This document shows positions 1 through 9,801 of a DNA stretch of 64,000 nucleotides, in pieces (the first letter of the stretch is position 1; each line of letters begins with the position of its first letter). The stretch is from Amanita rubescens (taxonomy: Eukaryota > Basidiomycota > Agaricomycetes > Agaricales > Amanitaceae), in assembly GCA_015039365.1 (NCBI GenBank), contig WION01000010.1:806001-870000 (forward strand), read 5' to 3'. The translations under genes were made by a program, and so were the position numbers. The notes below the pieces were generated by a model. It was not told the DNA's origin. It saw only the letters and a list, made by a program, of their open reading frames with translations, and did no database searches.

Positions 1-1
1 T

Positions 2-550
2 TGATGAAGACTCTTTGCCATACATCGCTGCGATAGTCAAAGAGGCTTTGCGGTGGCACTTAGTTGTCAATAATAGTGCGTTTTAGTCCATCCCTAAATA
101 ATCTTGCTGAATTTCCACTTCAGTTGCACACGAAGCCACCGAAGATGATGAATACGACGGTTATTTCATCCCGAAGGGCACCATCGTCGTAGGAAATACC
201 TGGTAATCGCCGTTTCGCTCTGGGAATAATTACACGACAACTCCGTGATCAGGTCCATTTTACATGATCCAGAAGTTTATCCGAACTCCGCCCCGAACGG
301 TTCTTGGATGACGGGATTAATCCACCTGCTCCATACCCTGAAGCTGCCTTTGGTTATGGACGACGTATCTGCCCTGGCCGTCACTTCGGCGATAAAGAGC
401 TCTTCATCGTTATTGCGTCAATCCTGGCCGCCTTGGACATATCACCTCCAGTTGATAAATCTGGAAACCCGATTGATATTGTACTTGACCATTATAACGG
501 ATTCGTTTCGTGAGCATTGTCACAGTTATTCGACCGCATCATTAGGTTGA
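2..550 (+). pseudogene. Cytochrome P450, C-terminal remnant
   Basis: Three reading blocks encode the C-terminal part of an agaricomycete microsomal P450 (haem-thiolate monooxygenase). Positions 2-58 carry the K-helix with the ExxR motif (EALR). Positions about 124-202 encode the meander-side stretch GYFIPKGTIVVGN. From about 250 comes DPEVYPN, then RPERFLDDG and the haem-binding loop FGYGRRICPGRH with its axial cysteine, ending DHYNGFVS at 513. The first two blocks join across a plausible intron. Between DPEVYPN and RPERF the expected PEEF segment is missing and the frame changes near 283, so the gene is broken. The N-terminal two thirds lie outside the window or are lost. A related copy lies at 6.9 kb. 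Confidence 0.8.
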
Positions 551-725
551 CATTCACTCCAGATTTCCACTCCCCTTCGAATGCACTATAAAGCCACGTT
601 CGCCGGAAGCGGAGGCCCTCATCCGGGCGACAGAGGAATTGAACTACGTAGCTTAAACAATAACCGCTCAAGGGAATGTACCATATCGCAGCGGAAATGA
701 ATTCGACTCTGCGTGGAGGCTCTTA
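240..725. repeat. Segmental duplicate, copy A (P450 tail plus 3' flank)
   Basis: This block, from the last P450 exon through about 200 bp of its 3' flank, matches 6924-7392 with many small changes and indels. Shared landmarks are the start AGGTCCATTTTACATGATCC, the run GGGCGACAGAGGAATTGAA, and GCAGCGGAAATGAATTCGAC near the end. The match covers non-coding flank as well as coding sequence, so it is a DNA duplication and not just a conserved domain. Confidence 0.85.
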
Positions 726-1536
726 GCCGCCGTCAGGCGTCCTCCCTGGCTTTGCGGATCTATGTCTGGCTTGTCCGAGGAGCTTTGTCCTTCTCCAAAA
801 CTAATATATTTAGATAGGGCCGCCAAGGACGGCGTATTACAACTCGTAGAAAGACGTCATCGACTTCAGAGTTAGTATAGTCAAAGAAATCAGTGCAGAG
901 CCTAACGCTTCCATCGTCCCTCCGGGTTCAGATGAAGGGCGTGATGATCTACTAGTAATGCTGACCACGACTGGGCCCTAGTGACTCTATACGGAAAGCG
1001 TAACATACTTCAAGTTATTCATAGGAAATCCTCACCTGGCACCATGTAGGGATATCTGGGCCATCCATTAGTAGCAGCTCATTGACCCATGCGCAGCGAT
1101 AAACTTTCTATGTTGCGGTCCGTATCTCTTCGCTCTCTAACCTCACATTGACCTGCACCCGTAGCGTCCGTTCCCACATAGCCGCCTTTTTTTAACCAAC
1201 ACGATGCGTAGATTCGATTAATCCATTAAAATGGGCCACCGCTTGGGGCTGGGAGGTAGGGTAATCTTTGGACGGAGACTACTACAAGTACGCGCAATAT
1301 AGATTCCACTGTTTGATGAACACCACAACTGGACGCAATCGGCGACGGTGCCAACCGGAGAACTTGTGACCAACGACATGGCCTCTTCTGTTATTCAACG
1401 ACATTTTTGACATGTGGTGTTGGGATTTATAGGAGGATGGCAAGGTGTTGGCAATTTCGTTCGTTATTAGTCTTTATTTATTTTTGATAGTTTATTGGAA
1501 TTGGATTATTCTGGCAAGCAGCGAAATATATTACAT
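726..1536. other. Intergenic, no gene seen
   Basis: No open frame with family resemblance or coherent splicing was found. The last part, about 1465-1536, is the 3' flank of the NACHT gene on the minus strand. It matches the 3' end region of the neighbouring NACHT gene (about 4347-4420), including an AT-rich TTTATTTATTT stretch that may carry the poly(A) signal of the minus-strand transcript. Confidence 0.5.
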
Positions 1537-3287
1537 TTATGGCAAGGTATATAGGGAGACAAGTTGGTAAATAATGAGATAGAGGGCTGTGATGTCTGAG
1601 GAATGCAGGATGACGAACAGCAGGGTAGACTTGTTCCCTATGTTGAATGGCCAACGGGTCCCTCCTATGCAAAATGCAAGACAACCTAAGAAGTACTTCA
1701 TGATCAAATAGGCAGGTAAGCCATTAACAAAGGTAAAATAATTCATCACGGCAGATTGGATGAGGAAGAAGAGCAGAACTCCTGGCGTAACGGGAAGACT
1801 AATTCTCCGCTTTGACTCTATTCCATAGACCAATGCGGCAAAGGACCAAAACCCGACAAGTTGCGGAGATAACGTGAGTACAGTTATGGGTTTCCGCGCT
1901 GAATTCATGATTTTTGGTAGCCGCACAAAGGTAACCCGAACCGGATGTATAAAGTACTTCCCTGCACGCTTCTTGTCGAGAAAGAAGTCATGTAGGGATA
2001 GATTGATATCAGAGTGTGAAATACGAACAAGCGAACGTAGCCTGAGTAATTTGCGCTCGAGTTGCTCTTCCCGGATCCGGAGTCGTCGACAGACGAATTT
2101 TATTTTTGGTTCACGCAAGGCGATAATCAGCGTGAATAGATCTCGCAACAGCCTGATGTTTGGCTGTTGCGAAAGTATCTGGATATAAAGCTGGTCCAAC
2201 TCTGCAAACGGCGGCAGAGAGTTAGCTGGACGGGTGTTCAATACAATGTCAAGTCGTTCTCTAGGATCATCATATACGTCGTCGAGAAATTTGACCACAG
2301 TAAAGGCGTATATGAACTGCCCGGATGATTTCGAGACTAGCTGGTCGATAGTCCTATCCGGTGGCCATCCAGGTGATAACTTGAAAAGTTTGTGTTCTGC
2401 ACTGATACGAGCGAATTCATCCTCCAGATATCTTCGAATGTCGTCATCAGGATCGAACTGATCGTTTAACGAAACTGTATGGGTGATCCCGGTCATGACT
2501 TTTGATTCAAACGTTGCTTGAATGTGGACTTCTGGTCTGCTGCATATCAGGAAACGCAATGGGATATGTATCTTTGAAAGTGTTTCGCCGATGAGCCTCA
2601 GAAAGAGCATCTGGTCTCGATCAGACGCGCATTCGTCTACACCGTCGATTACAATGAGGGACCTCTGTGGACAAAAGTCTGGTTTATCACGTAAAAGTTC
2701 TTGTAATGGCTGTATTATGAGATGGTCGAAGTGGATATCAAGGGATTTGGTGGGAAAGAGAGGTTCTGTCTTGATGGCCGATTCAATGTAGGAAAGTAGT
2801 TCAGGTATGTTCTGCGCAAGTTGCCAGGCCAACGTTGTGAATAAACGCGTCGCAGCACCTCGGTCCGAGCTGTTTCTAAGAAAGAAAAAAGACGCTGCTA
2901 GTTGCTCGCCCGAGTAGTGCCCTGAAATTGTTTGGGCAATGGCAGATTTCCCGGCTCCTGCGGGGCCGTTCAACCACATGATACGCTCGCGCGCGCGTGG
3001 ATTCTTAACCCAATCCGTAATTGTTTTCAAGACCTTTTCACGGGTTTTGGGATGGCACCTGGGGGGAGGAAAACGTGCCATCGAATCATGAAGTGCACCC
3101 TCCGAAATATACTTTCGAAGGTACTCAAGATCTATGCCTCACAATTAATACTGTGATCCTAGAATCCAAAGGGGAAACAGGATTCACATGTCCCCTCCTT
3201 GGGGTAATAGATATTCTGACTGAAGTCATTAAACTGGGAGTTGCTGATTTGGAAGTCGTGAGAGCCTGGGAAGAGCTGGGATCCCAT
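1537..3287 (-). CDS. NACHT-domain NLR-like protein with C-terminal membrane segments (copy 1)
   Basis: Two exons (3287-3188 and 3131-1537, intron 56 bp) sum to 565 codons, giving a 564-residue protein. Exon 1 starts at ATG 3287 (MGSQLFPGSHDFQI) and encodes only a short motif peptide. Exon 2 opens with LEYLRKYISEGALHDS, then the P-loop GPAGAGKSAIAQTI (Walker A) and the Walker B segment IVIDGVDEC, followed by the CSRPE sensor-like motif. This is the NACHT fold of STAND NTPases, which in fungi act in self/non-self recognition and programmed cell death. No WD40, ankyrin or TPR repeats follow. The last ~120 residues are strongly hydrophobic with several candidate membrane helices. It is most similar to the copies at 4.4 kb and 62.6 kb. 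Ligand and effector output are unknown. Confidence 0.88.
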
Positions 3288-3427
3288 TCATTTGCGGGAT
3301 GTTAGAAGGGGGACTCAGGAAGTTCAAGGTTCATTTCCGAGCTATAGTAGGTGAGGCTGTGCTCGGCTGCCCTGTTTCCTCGCCTTCCACCGTCAGGACT
3401 AGCCTCTAGACGCGCATTCGTTGGCAA

Positions 3428-3480
3428 ACCCATAATCCAGAAGCTTATCCCAACCCAGAGGAATACGAGCTCTAGGGCGC
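3428..3480 (+). pseudogene. Short P450 remnant
   Basis: A 50-bp stretch reads HNPEAYPNPEEYEL in one frame, matching the P450 segment that precedes the PERF motif and the corresponding DNA at 6950. No haem loop follows. It sits just upstream of the first NACHT gene, as the larger P450 remnant at 6.9 kb does for the second. It is probably a decayed end of the same duplicated unit. Confidence 0.5.
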
Positions 3481-3574
3481 CTACGCCTCCACGTGGACTG
3501 GTCCTGTTCCAAGCGTTAGTACGTTAAAGGGCCCAATCCCAATGATTACTGCAAATATCAAGGGTGCGTGCCAG

Positions 3575-3900
3575 ACACTTTGGCCAGCCCAGCTGCTCCC
3601 TTTTTCTCGACCAGCGTCAACTGGCGAGGCATAGCCTCAACACTCCCAGACTCTGGACAAGGATCTGCGTCACCCTACAGCTTCTCGTCTCATATCCGCA
3701 CCTGTCTCGCCCTGTCGAAAAAATTCCTCTCGATATCCTCATCGACGCGAGGGACGACGAATGGGGGTGGAACTTTACTTGAACCAGAACATCATCCAAC
3801 ACTTGGGCCCTCATATTCGTCGCACTCAAGATGATCAATCCCTCCATCACCACCCTCGGCGTGCTCTTCTCACTTCAACGCGGTACAACGACTTTGTGAG
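3575..3900 (+). pseudogene. F-box-like protein fragment
   Basis: Across at least two frames the + strand reads VNWRGIA, then NTPRLWTRICVTLQ, then HLSRPVEKIPLDILIDARDD followed by a stop near 3780. It continues in another frame with TWALIFVALKM. This matches the typical order in agaricomycete F-box/LRR-like proteins: a K.WR.IAL.TP.LW helix, then SR..PLDI.ID. Frame changes and the stop mean it is dead. No F-box itself is visible. The assignment rests on these phrases only. Confidence 0.45.
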
Positions 3901-4369
3901 TTTCAGCCCCGAGTTCCGGCCTCGTCAGTTGGCCAAGCCGGCGTTTCTCAGACGAAAGAAGAAGGCAGGCGCGGGCGCAGTGTTCACAACCAAAGACAAC
4001 CACGGCGAACTTGCCGAGGTTGAAGCATCTCCTCAAGGGCATTCATCTCGATTGGCCAGCTCTGGCAGATGCCGCGGATGCTAGCCAGGTTGGAGGACTG
4101 AAATCGCTGTCTTGCCTAGCATGCGCTCCAAGTCCGGCCTCCTCGTCGCGATTTTCGTCGTTTGTTGAGCGCTAGCCCGGCATTGGAGGTGTTGGGCGTG
4201 AGTGGGTCTGGGCCTACTCCAGAAGAGCCATCATCGTCAGAAGGAAACACCAGCGGAAGGACAAAGTCCGCCTTGGATGTATATACCATCATAGAGTCAT
4301 ACAGAGCACACATCATACTTCGTTCGTTATTACGTCTCTGTTGTCGGTCTTTATTTATTTATTAATAAT

Positions 4370-6242
4370 TTATTGGAATTGGATCATTCTGGTAAGCAGT
4401 GAAATAGAATACAGGATACATAGCCCTAACCTCGACTTGGAGGCATGGTAACTGAGATAGAGGGCTGTGATGTGCGAGGAAAACCAGATTATGTACAGAA
4501 GGGCAGACGTGAAGCTGCCATGCACTAGGCTGATCCCTGCTACATAAAATCCAGGAAAGCCTAAGAAGATCATAATCAAATAGGCAGGTAAGCCGTTAAC
4601 GAAGGTAAGATAATTCGTCACGGTAGATTGGATGAGGAAGAAGAGTAGAATTCCTGGCGTAACGTGAAGCTTACTAGCTCTTTGCTTTGATTTTATTCCA
4701 AAGGCCAATGCGGCAAAGGTCCAAAACCCGATAATTTGCGGAGATACTGTGAGTACAATGAGCAGGTTGCTTATGGGTTCCATCGCCAAACTCATGATTT
4801 TTGGTAGCCGCACAAAGGTAACCCGAGTCGGATGTATAAAATACTTCCCTGCACGCTTCTTGTCGAGAAAGAAGTCGTGTAGGGATAGATGATACGTTGT
4901 GATATCATAGTCTGAAATATGAACAAGGGAACGTAGCCTGAGTAACCTGCACCCGAGTTGCTCTTCTTTGATCCGGAGTCGTCGACAGATGAATTTCATT
5001 TTTGGGTTTCGCAAAGCGATAATCAACGTGAATAGATCTCGCAACAGCCTGATGTTCGGCTGTTGCGAAAGTATCTGGACATACAGCTGGTCCAACTCTG
5101 CAAATGGTGACTCGGAGTTAATTGAACGGGTCTTCAATACAATGTCAAGTCGTCTTCTGGGATCATCATATATGTCGTCGACGAACTTGACCACAGTAGA
5201 AGCATATAAGAACTGCCCAGATGATTTCGAGACTAGCTGGTCAATCGCCCTACCCGGTGGCCATTCAGGTGACAATTTGAACAGTTTGTGTTCCTCGCAG
5301 ATACGAGCGAATTCATCCTTCAGGTATTTTCGAATGTCATCATCTGGCTCGAACTGATCGTTCAACGAAACTGTATGAGTGATCCCGGTCATGACTTCTG
5401 ATTCAAACGCTGCTTGAATGTGGGGTTCCGGTCTGCTGCATATCAGGAAACGTAATGGAATGTGCATCTTTGAGAGTGCATCGCCGATGAGCCTCAGAAA
5501 GAGCATTTGGTCTCGATCAGGCGCGCACTCGTCTACACCGTCGATTATGACGAAAGACTTCTGTGAACAAAAGTCTGGTTTGTCACGTAAAAGTTCTTGT
5601 AATGGCTGTATTATAAGATGGTCGAAGTGGTTATCAAGAGATTTGGTGGGAAAGAGAGGTTCTTTCTTGATGGCTGAATCAATGTAGGAAAATAGTTCAG
5701 GTATGTTCTGCGCAAGTTGCCAGGCCAACGTTGTGAATAAACGCGTCGCAGTACCTCGGTCCGAGCTGTTTCTAAGGAAGAAAAAGGACGCCGCTAATTG
5801 CTCGCCCTCACAGCGCCCGGCAATCGTTTGGGCAATGGCGGATTTCCCGGCTCCTGCAGGGCCGCTTAGCCATATGATACGCTGTCGCGCGCGTGGATCG
5901 TTAGCCCAATCCATGATTACTTCCAAGACCTTTTCACGGGTTTGGGGATGGCATCTGGGTGGAGGAAAACGTGCCATGGAATCATGAAGTGCACCTTCCG
6001 AAATATACTTCTGAAGATACTCAAGATCTATGGCTCACAGTTATAACGGTGATAATAGAATCCAAAGGGCAAAGGTATTCACATGTCTCCTTGGGGTGCT
6101 GACTGAAGTCATTAAGCTGGCAGTTGTTGATTTGGAAGTCGTGAGAGCCTGGGAAGAGTCCTGTGATGGATTGTCGCCATTTGGGCGTGGCCGCCTGTGC
6201 TGTAAGCTCGGATTGCCAGTCGGAGTGTTGGGCTTGGATCAT
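4370..6242 (-). CDS. NACHT-domain NLR-like protein with C-terminal membrane segments (copy 2)
   Basis: Exons 6242-6083 and 6027-4370 (intron 55 bp) sum to 606 codons, 605 residues. Exon 1 begins MIQAQHSDWQSEL and carries the motif LFPGSHDFQINNCQLNDF. Exon 2 starts LEYLQKYISEGALHDS, with Walker A GPAGAGKSAIAQTI and Walker B FVIIDGVDEC. It is a close tandem paralog of the gene at 1.5-3.3 kb, with the same intron position and phase and with flanking similarity on both sides. The C-terminal ~150 residues hold several hydrophobic stretches (for example FWTFAALAFGI and ILLFFLIQS), suggesting a membrane-inserted tail, and no repeat domain. The extreme C-terminus differs from copy 1 through a frame change. 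Confidence 0.88.
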
Positions 6243-6483
6243 TTGGGAGATGTTAAGTTAGAAGGGAGGAATATTAGGCTCAGGCTGTGCTCGGTTGCCA
6301 TGGTTGCCAATTCGGTGTTTTCATGTGTGTTTTCGACTTATTTGTGAAAAGCGCCAACGCAAGTACTGCAAGACCGAAAGTGGACAACTGTCGCATTGCC
6401 CTTTCCCTTTGGAAGTTAGCCACCGTCTGGACTCCCTGACTCCGAGTCTAGACGCGGGGCTATGTCACACCGAGGAGCTCTTC

Positions 6484-6880
6484 GTTGGCCGACCCACCTT
6501 TGATCAGGATAACAGTCGATACAACGCATCGTCAGTCGTACGCTATCTTCGCCAAGATCATTGCTAACCGTCTAAGGTTTGATGGCATTGCCACTGACCT
6601 CTTTCGTCCAAGGACCAGGCTAATTTGGTGGGGTTCAGAAACACACCACGACGGACGTTGGCCTTATCCTTATGGACGCCATCTCCAAGAACAGGGACAG
6701 GGGCCTTGACACCATTGTCCTTGCGCTTGACGTCGCCCAAATTTTTCCATCGTCATGATCGCCATATTGACCAAATCAGGCTACCATTCCAAAATAGCCA
6801 ATGGCATTTTCCCAATGGAATTTGGAATCCCTCAGGGCGACCGCCTCTCCCCCCGTCCTTTCTGCACTCTATATTTCCCT
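6484..6880 (+). mobile_element. Non-LTR retrotransposon reverse-transcriptase fragment
   Basis: Several frames together give a decayed LINE-type reverse transcriptase: FAKIIANRL, then QFGG-like and HTT-like phrases around 6630, then DAISKNRDRGLDT around 6680 and LDVAQ at 6730. Near 6800-6860 comes NGIFPMEFGIPQGDRLSP, whose GIPQGDRLSP is the family's QG.. LSP motif. No full open frame, endonuclease or 3' end is visible. The piece abuts the duplicated P450 block beginning at 6924. Confidence 0.7.
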
Positions 6881-6923
6881 GTTCTTGCGTAAGCTCCTAC
6901 CATGGGGCCACAACAACTCCGTG

Positions 6924-7190
6924 AGGCTCAGGTCCATTTTACATGATCCAGAAGCCTGTTTATCCCAACCCAGAGGAATTCCGCCCTGAATGGTCCCTGG
7001 GGATGACGGGATTAATCCACCTGCTCTACCCTGTAAGTAGCTTTTGGTCATGGACGACGTATCTGCCCTGGCCGTTACTTCAGCGATAAAGAGCTCTTTA
7101 CCCGTTATTGTGTCAGTCCTGACCGCCTTAGACGAAACACGATTGATATTGTACGTACTCGACAATTATAACGGATTTGTTTCGTGAGCA
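6924..7190 (+). pseudogene. Cytochrome P450, C-terminal remnant (copy B)
   Basis: DNA matches the haem-loop exon at 245-513, but the frame is broken by small indels. The start DPEA.LSQPRGI derives from DPEAYPNPEEF. The haem-loop DNA (GGACGACGTATCTGCCCTGGCCG) is preserved around 7052, but the segment before it has changed. Several changes also fall around the final DHYNGFVS equivalent. It cannot encode a P450. Confidence 0.75.
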
Positions 7191-7392
7191 TCGTTGAAGT
7201 TTTTCGACCAGCATTATGGGGTTGACATTAACTCCAGATTTCCACTCCATTATAAAACCAGGTTCGCCGCAAGCAGAGGCTCTCATCAGGGCGACAGAGG
7301 AATTGAATTACGTAGCCTAAACAATAACCGTTCAAGGGAATGTACATGTAATTCGCAGCGGAAATGAATTCGACTCACCGTGCGTGGAGTTG
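6924..7392. repeat. Segmental duplicate, copy B
   Basis: Partner of 240-725, described there. The similarity ends near 7392, just after the GAAATGAATTCGAC landmark. Confidence 0.85.
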
Positions 7393-8239
7393 AAATGAAA
7401 GTTGTGTTTAATGTAAATACCTCTTCAACTATCTTACATGAGTTAGCAGTGCCTGAGTTTGACGTAAACTTAGCAACGCCGCTGTGAACTAATGTAACAT
7501 GACGGCATACTCATTTTACCTACTCAAACCAGTAAGATCCTAACCATTTCAGGCGTTACGTCCGAGGCCAGTGTGAGAGTTGTTTCAAGGATGTTGCATG
7601 TGAATTCTCAAGAGCTCCGGCATTTATAATAACCAGTGGCAATCGACGTAATGGATAACGAGCTATCTATAACGATGTAAATATTACTATTACTCAATAA
7701 AACAACTAACTACTAATCTAATCTAGATACAAACAAAGCAAAGGATCAAATGAGAAACAAGGCGAAACATATACAGATGGAAGAAACCATTACAAAAGGA
7801 CATCCAAATAGACTAAACAATGCTACAGTAAAATCAAAACACAAAGATAGAGAGCAGTTCGAGAGGATAACCTGTATCCCAAACTGTCTATAGGGGTAGG
7901 TTAGTGATCCCCTTTGGGATTGCGAAGCGCCGTATCCTTCGACGAAGGACGGAAGGGGTTTAAGAGGAAAAAACGCGCGGTTAGGACTGCGCTAAGGAGG
8001 ATGTGAAAGGGGCAAACGATACGGAGACAGCAACCAAAAACCAACAAGGAGACCAGATAGCAGCTTATGCAGAGTCAATAAGTATAGGACAACCAAAAAA
8101 CCCGAACCGAGTCCGGAGATGAGACTAGGCGACTCATAAGATAAATGTAGCACGCGAAGAGTTAAAAAAGAATCTTGTATCATACTTTCCACGTGGGACG
8201 ACGGCAGCTCATCGTCCCACTCACGTCGACGACTCCTGT
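7393..8239. other. Intergenic, no gene seen
   Basis: AT-rich spacer without a convincing coding frame. The part next to 8240 is presumably the 3' untranslated region of the minus-strand RING gene. Confidence 0.4.
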
Positions 8240-9801
8240 TTAGCGTCCACTGTGCTGCTGCTGTACGAGTGTGCTGAACGTCGTCATACGCGACGGCGGC
8301 CGCGAGACGTATTTTGTGTACATCTTCGTAGGCGACGTAGGCGTTCCGTGATCCAACAAGTCAGGATCAGGTGGAGGGATCCATCGTTCGTGGATTACCT
8401 CGGCCTTCTCTTCCGAGACAGAACGGAACATTTTTAGGGGTGAAATGTGTTGAGAGAACGATAACCTGCGCGACTTTGTGGGTGCCGGCGTTTGTGAACG
8501 CAGCGTGGTCGGCGCAGGAGTGACCATACGCGCAGGGGCAGGAGGGGCAGGGGTATAAGACCTAGTGGAGGGAGCCTGAGGGGAGCGGACCGCAGGAGTC
8601 TGGGACCGGGTATGGACCTGGGTAGGAGCTGGAGTGTAGGGTCGTATGGGTGGTGCAGGCGTAACAGATCGTGAAGACATGGAAATAGTTCTGCTGTGCG
8701 CCGAGGCAGACCGAGTCATCGGCACTGCTGTCGATGACGTCGTCGTGTTCCGACTTGGACTCTGCATCGGCACAGGTGACGTCGGCGGTGGCGTCGGCGT
8801 TGGAGAGGTTGAAGATGGGCGCGACTCCGAGGCGGGCAACCCTGGGAGAATTGATGCTAGGGTCTTCAGCCGGTTAACCTCCGCGCGCAGATTTTGGCAC
8901 TCTTGTGATTTTTGGGCATACAAATTTCGCTATTAATTATCCCGTCAGCAACAAAGCATAATGAGGTGGCAAGCGCGCTTACTTGTCTAAAAGGATTACG
9001 AAGTAATCGGAGTGATGTTAGAATTGTGTGGAGAAAATTTTTTTGTCAGGCACGGGTGACTTCACTTACCGTCGTAACTCCGCTTCGAGCTTATCCCCTG
9101 CTTCTTCAAGTTCATCAATTTTGGCTTTTAGGTTGTTTTCGATATTTTTTGCATTTTTACTAGCCTCTGAATGGGCCGAATGATTCATAAGTATTGCTCG
9201 TAGTAGCGCTGCGCTGAGGAACAGTGATTGATTCTGTAGGGTGCAGAGTAAGCAAGGCACAACAATACGCTTACGACAATCTTACCTGTTCGTCCCGCTC
9301 GGCTGTCATGAGCCAGTCCTCAAGCTCCCTGTGTAAATGAAATACCTCCTCCACGGAGGTTTTTGTGGCGGCGACTCGCGCTACCTTGTCCTCCAACCGA
9401 CGGGTGTCCGAACGAGGCCTCGGCGCACCATCCACCTGCATGAGCCGCTCAGCTCTCCTTGCCAACACCTCAGTTGGTAAGTCGTGTGCTGCCTCGTACA
9501 CGGGCAGACGACGAGGGGTACTCCGCCCGCTGAAAGTGAAATCTAGCCGTATGAGTCGAACAGAGTCATAGGTAAAATGTTCACGGCAGAAGGGGCAGAC
9601 GGGTATGAGGCGTGAGGATGTCTTTTCAACTATGGTCGAGCAACAAGGTGCGCATAAGATATGTCCTATATAAAATTTCAATGCCACTGTCGTATATACA
9701 AATAGACGGGACGTACCACAAGGGATGCAATGAGGAGGGCGATGTAAACTGTATTCCTCAGCGCAGACGTCGCAAGCTGAACCGGGATGAAGAGTTAGCA
9801 T
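8240..9801 (-). CDS. RING-finger, coiled-coil, Ser/Thr/Pro-rich tail protein (paralog 1)
   Basis: A multi-exon gene starting at ATG 9801 (MLTLHPGSACDVC). An intron between IPCG and HILC removes the in-frame insert, leaving the C3HC4-type series CDVC..CIPCGHILCAPC..CPFC, a RING domain typical of E3 ubiquitin ligases. Later introns near 9287-9236 and 9070-8935 lead into a charged coiled-coil segment (NIENNLKAKIDELEEAGDKL, then YAQKSQECQNLRAEVNRL). The tail is about 200 residues rich in S, T and P with repeated TPAP phrases, presumably disordered, ending QQQHSGR. Two paralogs with the same order lie at 17.4 and 22.9 kb. Substrates are unknown, and the exact joins of the small middle exons are uncertain. 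Confidence 0.75.

Noticed and set aside
2234..3305. Plus-strand open frames opposite the NACHT genes, recurring in copies 1, 2 and 6
   Set aside because: They recur because the minus-strand NACHT sequence is conserved. Their translations have no domain, and changes follow the codon positions of the NACHT frame.
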